Assembly: GCF_947632095.1 (NCBI RefSeq)
Contig: NZ_CANROA010000021.1
Location: 1 to 38,057, forward strand
Source of the DNA: an uncultured Microbacterium sp.
GTDB taxonomy: Bacteria > Actinomycetota > Actinomycetes > Actinomycetales > Microbacteriaceae
Direction: 5' to 3'
DNA: 38,057 nucleotides
Shown here: positions 24,009 through 35,893 of the stretch, piece by piece
Layout of the letters: the number at the start of each line of letters is the position of its first letter
Position numbering within the stretch: position 1 is the stretch's first letter
Program-made: the position numbers and the translations under genes
The notes under the pieces: generated by a model
Told to the model about the DNA's origin: nothing
Database searches by the model: none
The model's input: only the letters and a program-made list of their open reading frames with translations

Positions 24009-25589
24009 CTAGACCACTGCCTCTTCGCGGTCGGCGGCGCGCATCGCGACCTTGTTGACCTTGCCCGCGGCGTTTCGCGGGAGAGCCGCCACGACGACCA
24101 GGGCCTTGGGCTGCTTGAAGCGGGCGAGCTTGTCGCCGAGCCAGGCCTGCAGCTCGTCGAGGGAGAGGTCTTCGCCCTCGCGCAGAGCCGCAGCAGCGAC
24201 GGCGATCTCGCCCCACCGTTCATCGGCGCGGCCGTAGACCGCCGCCTCGAGGATCTTCGGATGCGCGCCGAGGACGTTCTCGACCTCGGCGCAGTAGATG
24301 TTCTCGCCGCCGGAGATGATCATGTCCTTCTTGCGGTCGACGACCCAGACGAAGCCCTCCGCGTCCTGGCGGACCAGGTCGCCGGAGTGGAACCAGCCAC
24401 CCTCGAACGCCTCGGCCGTCTCGGCAGGCTTGCGCCAGTACCCCTTCATCATGTTCGGGCCGCGGTAGAGGATCTCGCCGACCTTGCCGCGCGCGACGTC
24501 GTTCATCTCGTCGTCAACGACACGGTACTGGAGGGTCGGGATGGGGCGGCCCACCGACCCGAGCTTGCGCAGCGAGTCCTCGCCGCTGAGAGCACAGGTG
24601 ATCGGCGTCATCTCCGTCTGTCCGAACACGGCGACGTTCGTCGCCTTCGGGAAGCAGTCGCTCATCTGCTGCAGCAGGGTGTCGGACGCGGGGGCCGCGC
24701 CCCAGCTGATGATGCGCAGATGCAGATCGCGCTCGGGAATGCTCGGATCGGCGCAGATCACCTGCCATTGCTGCGGCACGTTGAACACGATGGTCGCGCG
24801 CTCGCGCTCCCAGGCATCGAGCAGCTCGGTCGGGTTGAACGCGCCGAGCGGGTGGATGACGGTCGGGATGCCGATGACGAAGTTCGGCGCGATGGAGCCG
24901 AGGCCGGCGATATGGAACAGCGGGGCGGTCATGAACGAGATGTCGTCCTCGCCGAACACCTTGTTCACGCGAAGCAGCGTCAGTGCCTGCGCGAACAGGT
25001 TGACATGGTCGAGCATGGCGCCCTTGGGACGGCCGGTCGTGCCGGAGGTGTACATGATGAGGCACGTCGTGTCTTCAGGCACGTCGGGAGCCTCGAAGTC
25101 GGCGGGGTCCTCGGCGATGAGATCCGCCCAGGACTCCTGCCCCTCGGCGACGGGCTCGCCGATCACGATGACCTTCTTGATGCGGTCGGTCACCTGCGCG
25201 ACGGCGCCGACGAGCGGGGCGAGCGGTGCCTCGACGATGAGCACGTCGGCATCGGCGTCGTCGACGATGTAGGCGATCTCGGGCGGGGTGAGGCGGATGT
25301 TGATCGGCACGGCGATCGCGCCGAGCCGGTTGATGCCGAAGACCGACAGCACGACCTCGGGACGGTTCAGGGTCAGCAGCAGCACGCGGTCGCCGACTCC
25401 GACGCCTCGGCGGGCGAGGGCGGCGGCGAACGCGTCCATGCGGTCGGCGGCCTGGCGCCAGGTCGTCACCTCGCCGAGGAATTTGAATGCGGTGCCGTCG
25501 GGTGTGATCTCGGCGTGCGTCGCTGTCTGGTTCATCCAGTGGTTGCGGCGCACGGCCGCAGGGATCGCAGAAACGGACTGCTCGGACAT
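24009..25589 (-). CDS. Acyl-CoA synthetase (AMP-forming, fatty acid CoA ligase type)
   Basis: A 526-residue ANL-superfamily ligase. The P-loop-like motif MYTSGTTGRPKG, the VFGQTEMTP segment, the hinge DRKKDMIISGGENIYCAEVE and the C-terminal catalytic lysine in PRNAAGKVNKVAMR are all present. It activates a carboxylic acid to its CoA thioester for beta-oxidation. Substrate chain length cannot be read. A promoter GTGACA-17-CATACT (25682-25654, minus strand) lies upstream, with a palindromic operator just beyond it. It is first in an operon with the alcohol dehydrogenase fusion. Confidence 0.93.
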   Translation of the reverse strand: MSEQSVSAIPAAVRRNHWMNQTATHAEITPDGTAFKFLGEVTTWRQAADRMDAFAAALARRGVGVGDRVLLLTLNRPEVVLSVFGINRLGAIAVPINIRLTPPEIAYIVDDADADVLIVEAPLAPLVGAVAQVTDRIKKVIVIGEPVAEGQESWADLIAEDPADFEAPDVPEDTTCLIMYTSGTTGRPKGAMLDHVNLFAQALTLLRVNKVFGEDDISFMTAPLFHIAGLGSIAPNFVIGIPTVIHPLGAFNPTELLDAWERERATIVFNVPQQWQVICADPSIPERDLHLRIISWGAAPASDTLLQQMSDCFPKATNVAVFGQTEMTPITCALSGEDSLRKLGSVGRPIPTLQYRVVDDEMNDVARGKVGEILYRGPNMMKGYWRKPAETAEAFEGGWFHSGDLVRQDAEGFVWVVDRKKDMIISGGENIYCAEVENVLGAHPKILEAAVYGRADERWGEIAVAAAALREGEDLSLDELQAWLGDKLARFKQPKALVVVAALPRNAAGKVNKVAMRAADREEAVV

Positions 25590-25653
25590 CGGGAGGGTCC
25601 CTTCATCTTCATCGATGCGTCGTCACCGCGTCGTCGCGGCGGGGCTTGTCATG

Positions 25654-25682
25654 AGTATGCCACCGCGTGTTCCGGTTGTCAC
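25654..25682 (-). promoter_or_regulatory. Candidate promoter of the CoA ligase operon
   Basis: On the minus strand GTGACA (25682-25677) and CATACT (25659-25654) are 17 bp apart. The operator at 25690-25705 lies immediately upstream of the -35 box. Confidence 0.5.
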
Positions 25683-25689
25683 GCACTTT

Positions 25690-25740
25690 GTTAACGAGAA
25701 TTCACATCGCTGAGGCATCCGGAAGTTAATAGATAATCAC
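25690..25740. promoter_or_regulatory. Two operator-like sites, GTTAACGAGAATTCAC and GTTAATAGATAATCAC
   Basis: Sites at 25690-25705 and 25725-25740 share the pattern GTTAAN-N4-ANTCAC. The first differs at two of 16 positions from GTTAATGACAATTCAC at 28539-28554 upstream of the aldehyde dehydrogenase. The arms GTNAAT/ATTNAC form an imperfect palindrome. Binding by one of the two TetR proteins encoded nearby is inferred. Confidence 0.6.
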
Positions 25741-25770
25741 GTGCGGACAGCGGCCGGTAGGCTGTCGGCT

Positions 25771-26979
25771 ATGTCATCCTCCGCCGGCCTGCCCGTGAAC
25801 CGGACGCGTCCGCGCGATCGCAAGCGCCGCATCCAGGAGGCTGCCGCCGCCGCATTCGCCCGCAGCGGGTATCACGCCGTCGGCATGCAGGACATCGCAG
25901 ACGCCGTCGGCATCTCCGCGCCGGCGCTGTACCGGCACTTCCCGAACAAGTACGCGCTGTTCGTCACCACGGCCTTCGCCCTCGTCCGCCAGTTGATCGA
26001 CGCTACGGCGGATGCCGCCGAGCAGCCCATCGAGACGGCGACGGATGCCCGCGCCGCTCTCGACGAGCTGCTCGACGACGTCATCGCGACGACGATCGAC
26101 CTGCGCACCATCGGCGGCATCTATCGCTGGGAGGGCCGTTACCTCGAGCGTGATGACCGCGAGCGCCTCACGGCGGAGTTCCGGATGCTGCGTGAGAGGT
26201 TCGAGGAGCCGCACCGGCTCTATCGGTCGGACATCGACGAGCACGAGCGGCGGCTCATCGCGCTCGCCGCGCTCAGCGTCGTCGCGAGCGTCACCGCGCA
26301 CCGCACGGTGGTCGCGATGCGAAGCTTGCGGGCGCTGTTGAAGGAAGCCGCCTGGCGGATGCTCGACATCGACCCGACGGTCGCATCTTCGGTACCCGCC
26401 GCGGGCGATCTCCTCGAACAGAGGGATACCGCTTCCGGGAGGCGCGAGCAGCTCGTCGACACCGCGATCCGGCTGTTCGCCGAACGCGGGTACAACGAGG
26501 TCACGATCGAGGACCTCGCCGTCGAGGTCGATCTGACGCCCTCCGGCGTATACCGGCATTTCGATGGCAAGCCGGCGGTGCTGCTCGCCGCCTGCGATCG
26601 CGCGGCGGTCTCGCTCGAGCGGGCCGTGCTGCACGTCCGCGAGTCGTCGCTCACCCCCGATGAGGCGCTGCGCCGACTCTGCCGCGCCTATGTCGATCAC
26701 TCCTTCCGCAACCTGGCGCTGATGCGGATCTACTTCTCCGAGCTGGGCAATCTCGCCCCCGAGGACCAGCGTCGCCTGCGCGCGATGCAGCGCGCCCACG
26801 TCGCCGACTGGACCGCGCTGCTGCAGGCTGTGCGTCCCGAACTCGGCGGCCGCGAAGCGGCGGTGCTCGTGCACGCCGGTTTCAGCGTCATCACGGATCA
26901 GATGCCGCTGCTCGCCGAACGCGATGACGCCGTCGCGGCTCGGCTCGCCGGTTTCGTCGAGGCCGTGCTCGGCATCTGA
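25771..26979 (+). CDS. Double TetR-family regulator (two HTH domains in one chain)
   Basis: A 402-residue protein made of two complete TetR-like halves. Residues 16-64 hold the first DNA-binding domain (MQDIADAVGISAPALYRHFP) and 224-272 the second (IEDLAVEVDLTPSGVYRHFD); each is followed by about 140-160 helical residues. Such tandem TetR proteins are known in actinobacteria but uncommon. TAGGCT (25758-25763) ends seven bases before the ATG, so the transcript is probably leaderless; the in-frame GTG at 25741 lies upstream of that box. It diverges from the CoA ligase operon, with two operator-like sites between. A fatty acyl-CoA ligand is a guess. Confidence 0.9.
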   Translation: MSSSAGLPVNRTRPRDRKRRIQEAAAAAFARSGYHAVGMQDIADAVGISAPALYRHFPNKYALFVTTAFALVRQLIDATADAAEQPIETATDARAALDELLDDVIATTIDLRTIGGIYRWEGRYLERDDRERLTAEFRMLRERFEEPHRLYRSDIDEHERRLIALAALSVVASVTAHRTVVAMRSLRALLKEAAWRMLDIDPTVASSVPAAGDLLEQRDTASGRREQLVDTAIRLFAERGYNEVTIEDLAVEVDLTPSGVYRHFDGKPAVLLAACDRAAVSLERAVLHVRESSLTPDEALRRLCRAYVDHSFRNLALMRIYFSELGNLAPEDQRRLRAMQRAHVADWTALLQAVRPELGGREAAVLVHAGFSVITDQMPLLAERDDAVAARLAGFVEAVLGI

Positions 26980-27015
26980 GCCCGCGCTTCCCGGAGGAGA
27001 GGCGGGTTCCAGGGG

Positions 27016-28506
27016 CTACTTTCCCTTGCCGTGCAGCATCGGGATGAGCTTCGCGACGAGATGCATGTCGCGGTCGCTGCGATCCATCGTGAGCAGTTTC
27101 ATCGCGGCATCCCGTGTCTGACGGGCCACCGACTTCGGAACGCTGAACTCGCGCAGCCCATCGGCGCCGTGGATGCGTCCGAAGCCCGAGCCCTTCACCC
27201 CGCCGAACGGCAGGGCGGGAATCGCAGCGAAGCCCAGCACGGAGTTGATCGTGACGACGCCCGCCCGAAGACGGGCGGCCACCGCCTCGCCCGTCTTCGC
27301 GTTTCGGGTGAAGACAGCAGCTCCCAAGCCGAAGTCGGTCGCGTTCGCACGGGCCACGGCCTCATCGAGGTCGGCGACGGCGTTGATGACGACCGTCGGC
27401 CCGAAGGTCTCGGCTCGCACAGCATCCGACTCCTCCGGCACGTCGACGAGGACGACCGGGGCGACGTGCCGGCCGGTCACCGACTCCGGTCCGCCGAGCA
27501 CCGCACGGCCGCCCCGGGCGACGGCATCCGCGATGTGGTCCGCGATGATCTCGGATTGCGACGCGAGCGTGAGTGGGCCGTACGCCGGAGCCTCGCCGTC
27601 GAATGAGAGCCGACGGGCACGATCGACGACCTTCTCGACGAGCGCGTCGCGCACCGAGCGCACCGCATACACGCGCTCCACACCGACGCAGGTCTGCCCG
27701 GCATTGCCGAATCCGCCGAACACGATGAAGTCGGCCGCGGCATCGAGGTCGGCATCCGCTGCGACGATCAGGGCATCCTTCCCTCCGCACTCCGCGACCA
27801 ACGGCGTCAGCGTCTCGGCGCACGCGGCCATGACGCGCTTGGCGCTGGCCGTCGAGCCCGTGAACGCGACCTTGTCGACGCCGGCGCGCACGAGCGCCGC
27901 GCCGGTGGTGCGGTCGCCCGTCGTGACCTGCAGCACGGGATGGTTGCAGACTTCGCTCCAGCGCTCTTCAATCCAGCGGGCCGTCCCGGGGGCGAGCTCA
28001 CTGGGTTTGAAGACGATGGCGTTGCCCGCCGACAGGGCGTACGAGATCGAGCCCATCGGCGTGTACAGCGGGTAGTTCCAGGGACCGATCACACCGACGA
28101 CCCCGTGCGGTTCATAGCGCAGCGTCGCCTTCTGGTTGTAGTTGATGATGCCGGCCTTGATGCGGCGGGGCGTCAGCACGCGGTGGGCGTTCTTGGCCGC
28201 CCAGTCGAGGTGGCCGAGCGTGAGCATGACCTCCAGCAGAGCGTCCCCTTCGGGCTTGCCCGTCTCGCGCGAGATGATAGCCGCAAGCTCTGCTGCACCG
28301 CGTGCGATCGCGCCCTTCCAGGCGAGGATGACGCGCTTTCGGCCGTCGAACCCCTGCGCCGCCCACCACGTGGCGGCAGCGCGGGCGGTCTGAACGCGCT
28401 CGGCGACGCGGGCATCGTCTTCGAGGGCGTATTCGGCGATCACGCTGCCGTCGCGCGGATCATGCGCGACGAGACGGGCGGATTCTTCTGCACGGGTGAT
28501 GGTCAT
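27016..28506 (-). CDS. NAD(P)-dependent aldehyde dehydrogenase
   Basis: A 496-residue aldehyde dehydrogenase. GPWNYPLYTPMG and FKPSELAPG form the cofactor and substrate segments; the catalytic Glu is in LVAECGGKD and the nucleophilic Cys in GNAGQTCVGVE; PFGGVKGSGFGR is near the C-terminus. It converts an aldehyde to the acid, fitting between the alcohol dehydrogenase fusion and the CoA ligase, with which it shares an operator motif. The ATG at 28506 has GAGGA upstream. It diverges from the TetR gene at 28622. Confidence 0.93.
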   Translation of the reverse strand: MTITRAEESARLVAHDPRDGSVIAEYALEDDARVAERVQTARAAATWWAAQGFDGRKRVILAWKGAIARGAAELAAIISRETGKPEGDALLEVMLTLGHLDWAAKNAHRVLTPRRIKAGIINYNQKATLRYEPHGVVGVIGPWNYPLYTPMGSISYALSAGNAIVFKPSELAPGTARWIEERWSEVCNHPVLQVTTGDRTTGAALVRAGVDKVAFTGSTASAKRVMAACAETLTPLVAECGGKDALIVAADADLDAAADFIVFGGFGNAGQTCVGVERVYAVRSVRDALVEKVVDRARRLSFDGEAPAYGPLTLASQSEIIADHIADAVARGGRAVLGGPESVTGRHVAPVVLVDVPEESDAVRAETFGPTVVINAVADLDEAVARANATDFGLGAAVFTRNAKTGEAVAARLRAGVVTINSVLGFAAIPALPFGGVKGSGFGRIHGADGLREFSVPKSVARQTRDAAMKLLTMDRSDRDMHLVAKLIPMLHGKGK

Positions 28507-28538
28507 GGCGGGTTCCTCTTGCTCTTCATTGAGAAAAA

Positions 28539-28554
28539 GTTAATGACAATTCAC
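28539..28554. promoter_or_regulatory. Operator-like site GTTAATGACAATTCAC
   Basis: Imperfect palindrome (GTNAAT-N4-ATTNAC), 14 of 16 bases identical to 25690-25705. It lies 33 bases upstream of the aldehyde dehydrogenase start and 67 before the TetR start. Confidence 0.6.
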
Positions 28555-28609
28555 GTTAGCCCCGTTGTTTTCCCGGGGCAAGAGGCGGTGAGATTTTTCG
28601 AATCATCGT

Positions 28610-28621
28610 TAGAATGCCGGA
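28610..28621 (+). promoter_or_regulatory. -10 box TAGAAT of a leaderless TetR transcript
   Basis: TAGAAT (28610-28615) ends six bases before the ATG at 28622, with no ribosome-binding site between. Confidence 0.55.
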
Positions 28622-29227
28622 ATGACGACGGAGCAGACCTCGAAGTCGGCGCGCACGCGCCAACGGATCCTGGATGCCGCGGCACAGGTGCTCAGCCGCA
28701 AGGGCTACGCGGGCACGCGGCTGACCGACGTGGCCGAGGCCGCGGGCGTGCAGGCACCCGCGATCTACTACTACTTCGCGTCGCGCGATGAGCTCGTCGA
28801 AGAGGTCATGTGGGCGGGCGCGCACCGGGTGCGCGTGCACGTCGAGGAGGTGCTCGCGGGGTTGGAGGGCGCGGCAACACCCTCCGATCGCATCCTCGCC
28901 GCCGTCGACGCCCACCTGCGCTACGAGCTGCAGATCTCGGACTACACGACCGCATCGGTGCGCAATGCCGGCCAGGTTCCCGAGCACCTGCGCGTGCGGC
29001 CCGCTGCGGAAGAGGGGGCATACAGCAGGCTGTGGCGCGAGCTCTTCCTCGCCGCGCAGGACGCCGGAGAGCTGCGCGACGGCGTTGACATCAACGTGTT
29101 CCGGCTGCTGCTACTCGGGTCGATGAACTGGGCCGTGGAGTGGTGGAACCCCCGCACCCGCTCGCTCGATGATCTCGTCCGCGGCGCGCAGGACATGGTG
29201 CGCTTCGGCACCTTCGCCCGCCCCTGA
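28622..29227 (+). CDS. TetR/AcrR-family transcriptional regulator
   Basis: A 201-residue TetR protein with the N-terminal HTH TRQRILDAAAQVLSRKGYAG and LTDVAEAAGVQAPAIYYYFA (residues about 11-60), then a helical ligand domain. It diverges from the aldehyde dehydrogenase gene with the 28539-28554 site between, so it is a candidate for the protein binding the GTTAAT-type sites; the double TetR is the other candidate. It resembles KstR/FadR-like regulators of lipid catabolism only in general form; the ligand is not assigned. The start appears leaderless. Confidence 0.9.
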   Translation: MTTEQTSKSARTRQRILDAAAQVLSRKGYAGTRLTDVAEAAGVQAPAIYYYFASRDELVEEVMWAGAHRVRVHVEEVLAGLEGAATPSDRILAAVDAHLRYELQISDYTTASVRNAGQVPEHLRVRPAAEEGAYSRLWRELFLAAQDAGELRDGVDINVFRLLLLGSMNWAVEWWNPRTRSLDDLVRGAQDMVRFGTFARP

Positions 29228-29239
29228 CACGCCTCCGCC

Positions 29240-29315
29240 CTGCATAACTCCGGAGATTTTCTGTGCTTCCGTGATTTCGCAGCCGCGAAACCGGCGTTTC
29301 TCCGGAGTTATGCAG
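29240..29315. terminator. Nested inverted repeat between convergent genes (terminator or REP-like element)
   Basis: Bases 29240-29256 (CTGCATAACTCCGGAGA) are the exact reverse complement of 29299-29315, enclosing 42 bases that contain a second hairpin (29275-29280 with 29285-29290). It lies between the TetR gene and the nitronate-monooxygenase-like gene. The AT-containing arms differ from the GC-rich terminators elsewhere in the window. A dispersed palindromic repeat is possible. Confidence 0.55.
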
Positions 29316-29388
29316 CGGTGGTGCGCGCTGCGCGCTGTGCGAGGGCCGGCCCTGAGTCGGCGGGGCAACGGTGGGAGTGACGGAGAGG

Positions 29389-32566
<3,178 letters not shown>

Positions 32567-32589
32567 GGTTCCTCCTCGAACCCTCGGGC

Positions 32590-33798
32590 TCAGACCCGCT
32601 CGATGATGGTGGCGATGCCCATCCCGGCGCCGACGCACAGCGTCGCCAGGCCCCGCTTCAGGCCCTGGCGCTCGAGCTCGTCGAGCAGCGTGCCCAGGAT
32701 CATGGCGCCGGTGGCGCCCAGCGGATGCCCCATGGCGATGGCTCCGCCGTTGACGTTGACCCGCTCGTCCGGGATGCCGAGATCCTTCTGCCACTTCATG
32801 ACCACGGCCGCGAAGGCCTCGTTCAGCTCGAACAGGTCGATGTCGTCGACGGTGAGGCCGGCCCGGTCGAGGGCCTTCTGCGTCGCCGGCGTGGGACCGG
32901 TGAGCATGATCGTTGGCTCGGAGCCGGTGACGGCGGTGGCGATGATGCGCGCTCGCGGTTTCAGGCCCGCGGCCTCGCCGGCCGCGCGGGATCCGATCAG
33001 CATGAGGGCGGCGCCGTCGACGATGCCCGACGAGTTGCCCGGACCGTGCACATGCTCGATGCGTTCGACCGCGTGATACTTCTGCAGGGCCACGGCGTCG
33101 AACCCAGCCTGCGCGCCGACCGTCGCGAAGCTCGCCGGCAGCTGTCCGAGCGACTCGACGGTCGACTCCGGGCGGCGGTGCTCGTCGGTCTCGAGCAGGG
33201 TGACGCCGTTCATGTCGCGCACTGGGACGATCGACTTCGCGAATCGTCCTTCCTGCCAAGCCGTCTCCGCGCGCTCCTGCGAGCGCGCCGCGAACGCGTC
33301 GACGTCCTCGCGGGTGAAGCCCTCGATCGTGGCGATGAGGTCGGCGCCGATGCCCTGCGGCACGAAGTAGTTGTCGTAGGCGGTCGTCGGGTCCTGTGCG
33401 TAGGCGCCGCCGTCCGAGCCGATCGGCACGCGCGACATCGACTCGACGCCGCCGGCGAGCACGAGGTCCTCGAAGCCGGATGCCACCTTCTGCGCGGCGA
33501 GGTTCACGGCCTCCAGGCCCGAGGCGCAGAACCGGTTGATCTGCACGCCGGCGACGGACTCGGGCAGCTCCGCCACGAGGGCGGCGGTGCGGGCGATGTC
33601 GCCGCCCTGCTCGCCGACGGGCGAGACGACGCCCAGCACGATGTCGTCGATCTCGTTCGCGTCGAGCCCCGGGTTGCGGTCTCGGATCGCGTCGATCAGG
33701 GCCACGACGAGGTCGACCGGCTTGGTGGCGTGCAGCGCCCCGCCCTTGTTCTTGCCGCGCGGGGTGCGCACGGCGTCGTAGATGTACGCGTCAGTCAT
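32590..33798 (-). CDS. fadA: Acetyl-CoA acetyltransferase (thiolase, FadA type)
   Basis: A 402-residue thiolase. The nucleophile is Cys91 ([12 protein letters not shown]), with His358 (GHPLGATG) and Cys388 (CVGAGMG) completing the active site. It cleaves 3-ketoacyl-CoA to acetyl-CoA and a shortened acyl-CoA, forming the beta-oxidation pair with the FadB-type protein 23 bases downstream. The ATG at 33798 was preferred; an in-frame GTG at 33807 sits too close to the AAGGA sequence. It follows the acyl-CoA dehydrogenase gene after 18 bases. Confidence 0.94.
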   Translation of the reverse strand: MTDAYIYDAVRTPRGKNKGGALHATKPVDLVVALIDAIRDRNPGLDANEIDDIVLGVVSPVGEQGGDIARTAALVAELPESVAGVQINRFCASGLEAVNLAAQKVASGFEDLVLAGGVESMSRVPIGSDGGAYAQDPTTAYDNYFVPQGIGADLIATIEGFTREDVDAFAARSQERAETAWQEGRFAKSIVPVRDMNGVTLLETDEHRRPESTVESLGQLPASFATVGAQAGFDAVALQKYHAVERIEHVHGPGNSSGIVDGAALMLIGSRAAGEAAGLKPRARIIATAVTGSEPTIMLTGPTPATQKALDRAGLTVDDIDLFELNEAFAAVVMKWQKDLGIPDERVNVNGGAIAMGHPLGATGAMILGTLLDELERQGLKRGLATLCVGAGMGIATIIERV

Positions 33799-33816
33799 CT
33801 CTTTCACATCCTTGTC

Positions 33817-34971
33817 TCAGAGCCCGAGGTCCCGGCCGACGATCTCTTTCATGATCTCGGTCGTTCCCCCGTAGATGGTGGTGATCCGCGCATCCAGGTA
33901 GTCCTGGGCGATGCGGTACTCCTGCATGTAGCCGTATCCGCCGTGCAGCTGCAGGCAGCGGTTCACGATGTCGACGTACTGCTCGGTGGTGTGGAACTTC
34001 GCCGCCGAGGCATCCGCCGCCGACAGCTCGCCCGCGCAGTGCTGGCGGATCGCGCGGTCGACGAACGCCCTGCTCGCCTGCGTCGCGGTGACCATGTCGG
34101 CGAGCTCGAACCGGGTGTTCTGGAACGACCCGATGGGCTTGCCGAAGGCGGTGCGGTCCTTGACGTAGTCGAGGGTGTGGGCGAGCACGCCCTCGCTGGA
34201 GGCGACGGCGCCCGCCGCGATCGACAGGCGCTCCAGCGGGAGGTTGCGCATGAGGCCGGCGAAGCTCGCGCCCTCCTCGCCGAGCAGGTTGACTGCCGGC
34301 ACGCGCACGTCCTCGAAGATGAGCTCGCTGGTGTCCTGCGCGTGCAGGCCGACCTTGTCGAGGTTCTTGCCGCGGCTGAAGCCGGGCATGCCGCGTTCGA
34401 TGATGAGCAGGCTGAGCCCGCGGTGCGGATCGGGGGACGTCCGCACCGCGGTGGCGACGAGGTCGGCGTTCTGACCGTTGGAGATGAAGATCTTGGAGCC
34501 GTTGACGATGTAGTCGTCGCCGTCGCGCACGGCGGTGGTGCGGATGCCGGAGAGATCGCTGCCCGTGCCCGGCTCGGTCATCGCGATCGCGGTGATGAGC
34601 TCGCCGGATGCGATGCCGGGCAGCCACCGCTGCTTCTGCTCGTCGTTCGTGAGGTCGGTGAAATAGGGGATGGTGATGTCGTTCGACAGGGCGATGCCGG
34701 CCATACCGCTGGAGACGGGGTTGCCGGCGAGCTCCTCCGCCATGATCGCGTTGAAGCGGAAATCGTCGGATCCGCCGCCGCCGTACTCCTCCGCGATCGA
34801 GTACCCGAGGATGCCGGCCTCGGCCGCCGCGGTGAACAGCTCGCGATCGACGACGCCGGAGGCATCCCACCGCTCGGCGTGCGGTTTGGCGTGACGCTCG
34901 ACGAACTCCCGCACGATCTTTCGGAACTCCTCGTGATCGTCGTCGTACAGCTCTCGTGTCAGCGCCATCAT
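33817..34971 (-). CDS. Acyl-CoA dehydrogenase (isovaleryl/long-chain-like catalytic arrangement)
   Basis: A 384-residue flavoprotein. Typical segments are AIAMTEPGTGSDLSGI and FISNGQNADL, and the C-terminal LHGGYGYMQEYRI and IYGGTTEIMKEI. The usual catalytic Glu of medium-chain enzymes (YEGT) is Gly here (YGGT), but Glu247 in LPLERLSIA sits where isovaleryl- and long-chain acyl-CoA dehydrogenases place their base, so the enzyme should be active. It is first in the operon with the thiolase, FadB and NMO genes. Two adjacent ATGs (34971, 34968) are both possible starts after GGAGGAAGAGAGG. Confidence 0.93.
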   Translation of the reverse strand: MMALTRELYDDDHEEFRKIVREFVERHAKPHAERWDASGVVDRELFTAAAEAGILGYSIAEEYGGGGSDDFRFNAIMAEELAGNPVSSGMAGIALSNDITIPYFTDLTNDEQKQRWLPGIASGELITAIAMTEPGTGSDLSGIRTTAVRDGDDYIVNGSKIFISNGQNADLVATAVRTSPDPHRGLSLLIIERGMPGFSRGKNLDKVGLHAQDTSELIFEDVRVPAVNLLGEEGASFAGLMRNLPLERLSIAAGAVASSEGVLAHTLDYVKDRTAFGKPIGSFQNTRFELADMVTATQASRAFVDRAIRQHCAGELSAADASAAKFHTTEQYVDIVNRCLQLHGGYGYMQEYRIAQDYLDARITTIYGGTTEIMKEIVGRDLGL

Positions 34972-35011
34972 CGGCCTCTCTTCCTCCGCCTCATCGCGGG
35001 TCACAGTTTTT

Positions 35012-35039
35012 ATTATGCATTCAAAAGTTTTGGAGTCAA
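35012..35039 (-). promoter_or_regulatory. Candidate promoter of the beta-oxidation operon
   Basis: On the minus strand TTGACT (35039-35034) and CATAAT (35017-35012) are 16 bp apart, 41 bases before the acyl-CoA dehydrogenase start. The intergenic region is unusually AT-rich for this genome. Confidence 0.6.
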
Positions 35040-35084
35040 CACCGGAGTCTGGCTGATCGAATGCCTTGCGCGGACGCAGAAGTT

Positions 35085-35096
35085 TAATGAAGATTA
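35085..35096. promoter_or_regulatory. TAATGAAGATTA, possible member of the GTTAAT operator family
   Basis: The dyad TAAT-N4-ATTA shares its core with the sites at 25690-25740 and 28539-28554 but lacks the flanking GT and AC. It lies 30 bases before the SDR start. Confidence 0.35.
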
Positions 35097-35125
35097 GAGA
35101 AATCAGGGGATCGAAGGAGATCATC

Positions 35126-35893
35126 ATGACGCACCCCGACGGACCGCTCTCCGGCCGCACGGCGCTGGTGACCGGCGCGAGCCGTGGCATCGGCCTCGCC
35201 ATCGCCCGCCGACTCATCATGGAGGGGGTGTCCGTCTGTGTGACCGCCCGCCGCGCCGAGGCGCTCGCCGACGCGGTCGCGGAGCTCGGGGAGCGGGCGA
35301 TCGGCGTGGCGGGAGCCGCCGACGACCCCGCGCACCGCGAGGAGGTGTTCGCGCGCATGACCTCGGAGTTCGGACGCCTCGACATCCTCGTCAACAACGC
35401 CGGCATCAACCCCGTCTACGGCCCGCTCGCGGGCCTCGACCTCGATGCCGCTCGGAAGGTATTCGAGGTGAACGTCATCGGTACCCTCGCCTGGACGCAG
35501 CAGGCCGTGCGCGCGGGCCTGGGCGAGCAGGCATCCGGCGGCGCGATCGTCAATCTCTCCTCCGTCGCCGGCGATGTCCCCTCGCCCGGCATCGGCTGGT
35601 ACGGCGTGAGCAAGGCCGCCGTCAGCCACCTCACCCGCACGCTGTCGGTCGAGCTCGCGCCGCGGATCCGGGTCAACGCGGTCGCGCCGGCTGTCGTGAA
35701 GACGCGGTTCGCCGAGGCCATCTACGAGGGCCGCGAGGACGAGGTCGCCGCCGCTTACCCGGCGGGCAGGCTCGGCACCCCCGACGACGTGGCGGATGCC
35801 GTCGCCTACCTGTGCGGCGATGGGGCGGGGTGGATCACCGGCCAGGTGCTCACGCTCGACGGCGGGCTCCTGAATGCCGGAGGAACGGCGTGA
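35126..35893 (+). CDS. SDR-family oxidoreductase (FabG-like)
   Basis: A 255-residue classical short-chain dehydrogenase: TGASRGIG (16-23), NNAG (90-93), catalytic Ser146, Tyr159 and Lys163 (YGVSK) and the C-terminal GQVLTLDGGLLN. The ATG at 35126 follows GAAGGAG at seven bases. Its GTGA stop overlaps the start of the unusual acyl-CoA dehydrogenase, and the APH-type kinase follows, forming a three-gene unit. In the levulinate pathway of Pseudomonas putida an SDR reduces the 4-keto acyl-CoA to the 4-hydroxy form before an APH-type kinase and an acyl-CoA dehydrogenase act. The analogous role here is an inference. Confidence 0.88.
   Translation: MTHPDGPLSGRTALVTGASRGIGLAIARRLIMEGVSVCVTARRAEALADAVAELGERAIGVAGAADDPAHREEVFARMTSEFGRLDILVNNAGINPVYGPLAGLDLDAARKVFEVNVIGTLAWTQQAVRAGLGEQASGGAIVNLSSVAGDVPSPGIGWYGVSKAAVSHLTRTLSVELAPRIRVNAVAPAVVKTRFAEAIYEGREDEVAAAYPAGRLGTPDDVADAVAYLCGDGAGWITGQVLTLDGGLLNAGGTA

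Noticed and set aside
26980..27015. Terminator hairpin between the double TetR and aldehyde dehydrogenase genes
   Set aside because: Only a five-base stem with a long loop can be formed.
32567..33259. N-terminal extension of the FadB-type protein to 33259
   Set aside because: The extra 231 codons are Arg-rich and lie antiphase in the thiolase gene. The ATG at 32566 has a strong GAGGAGG.
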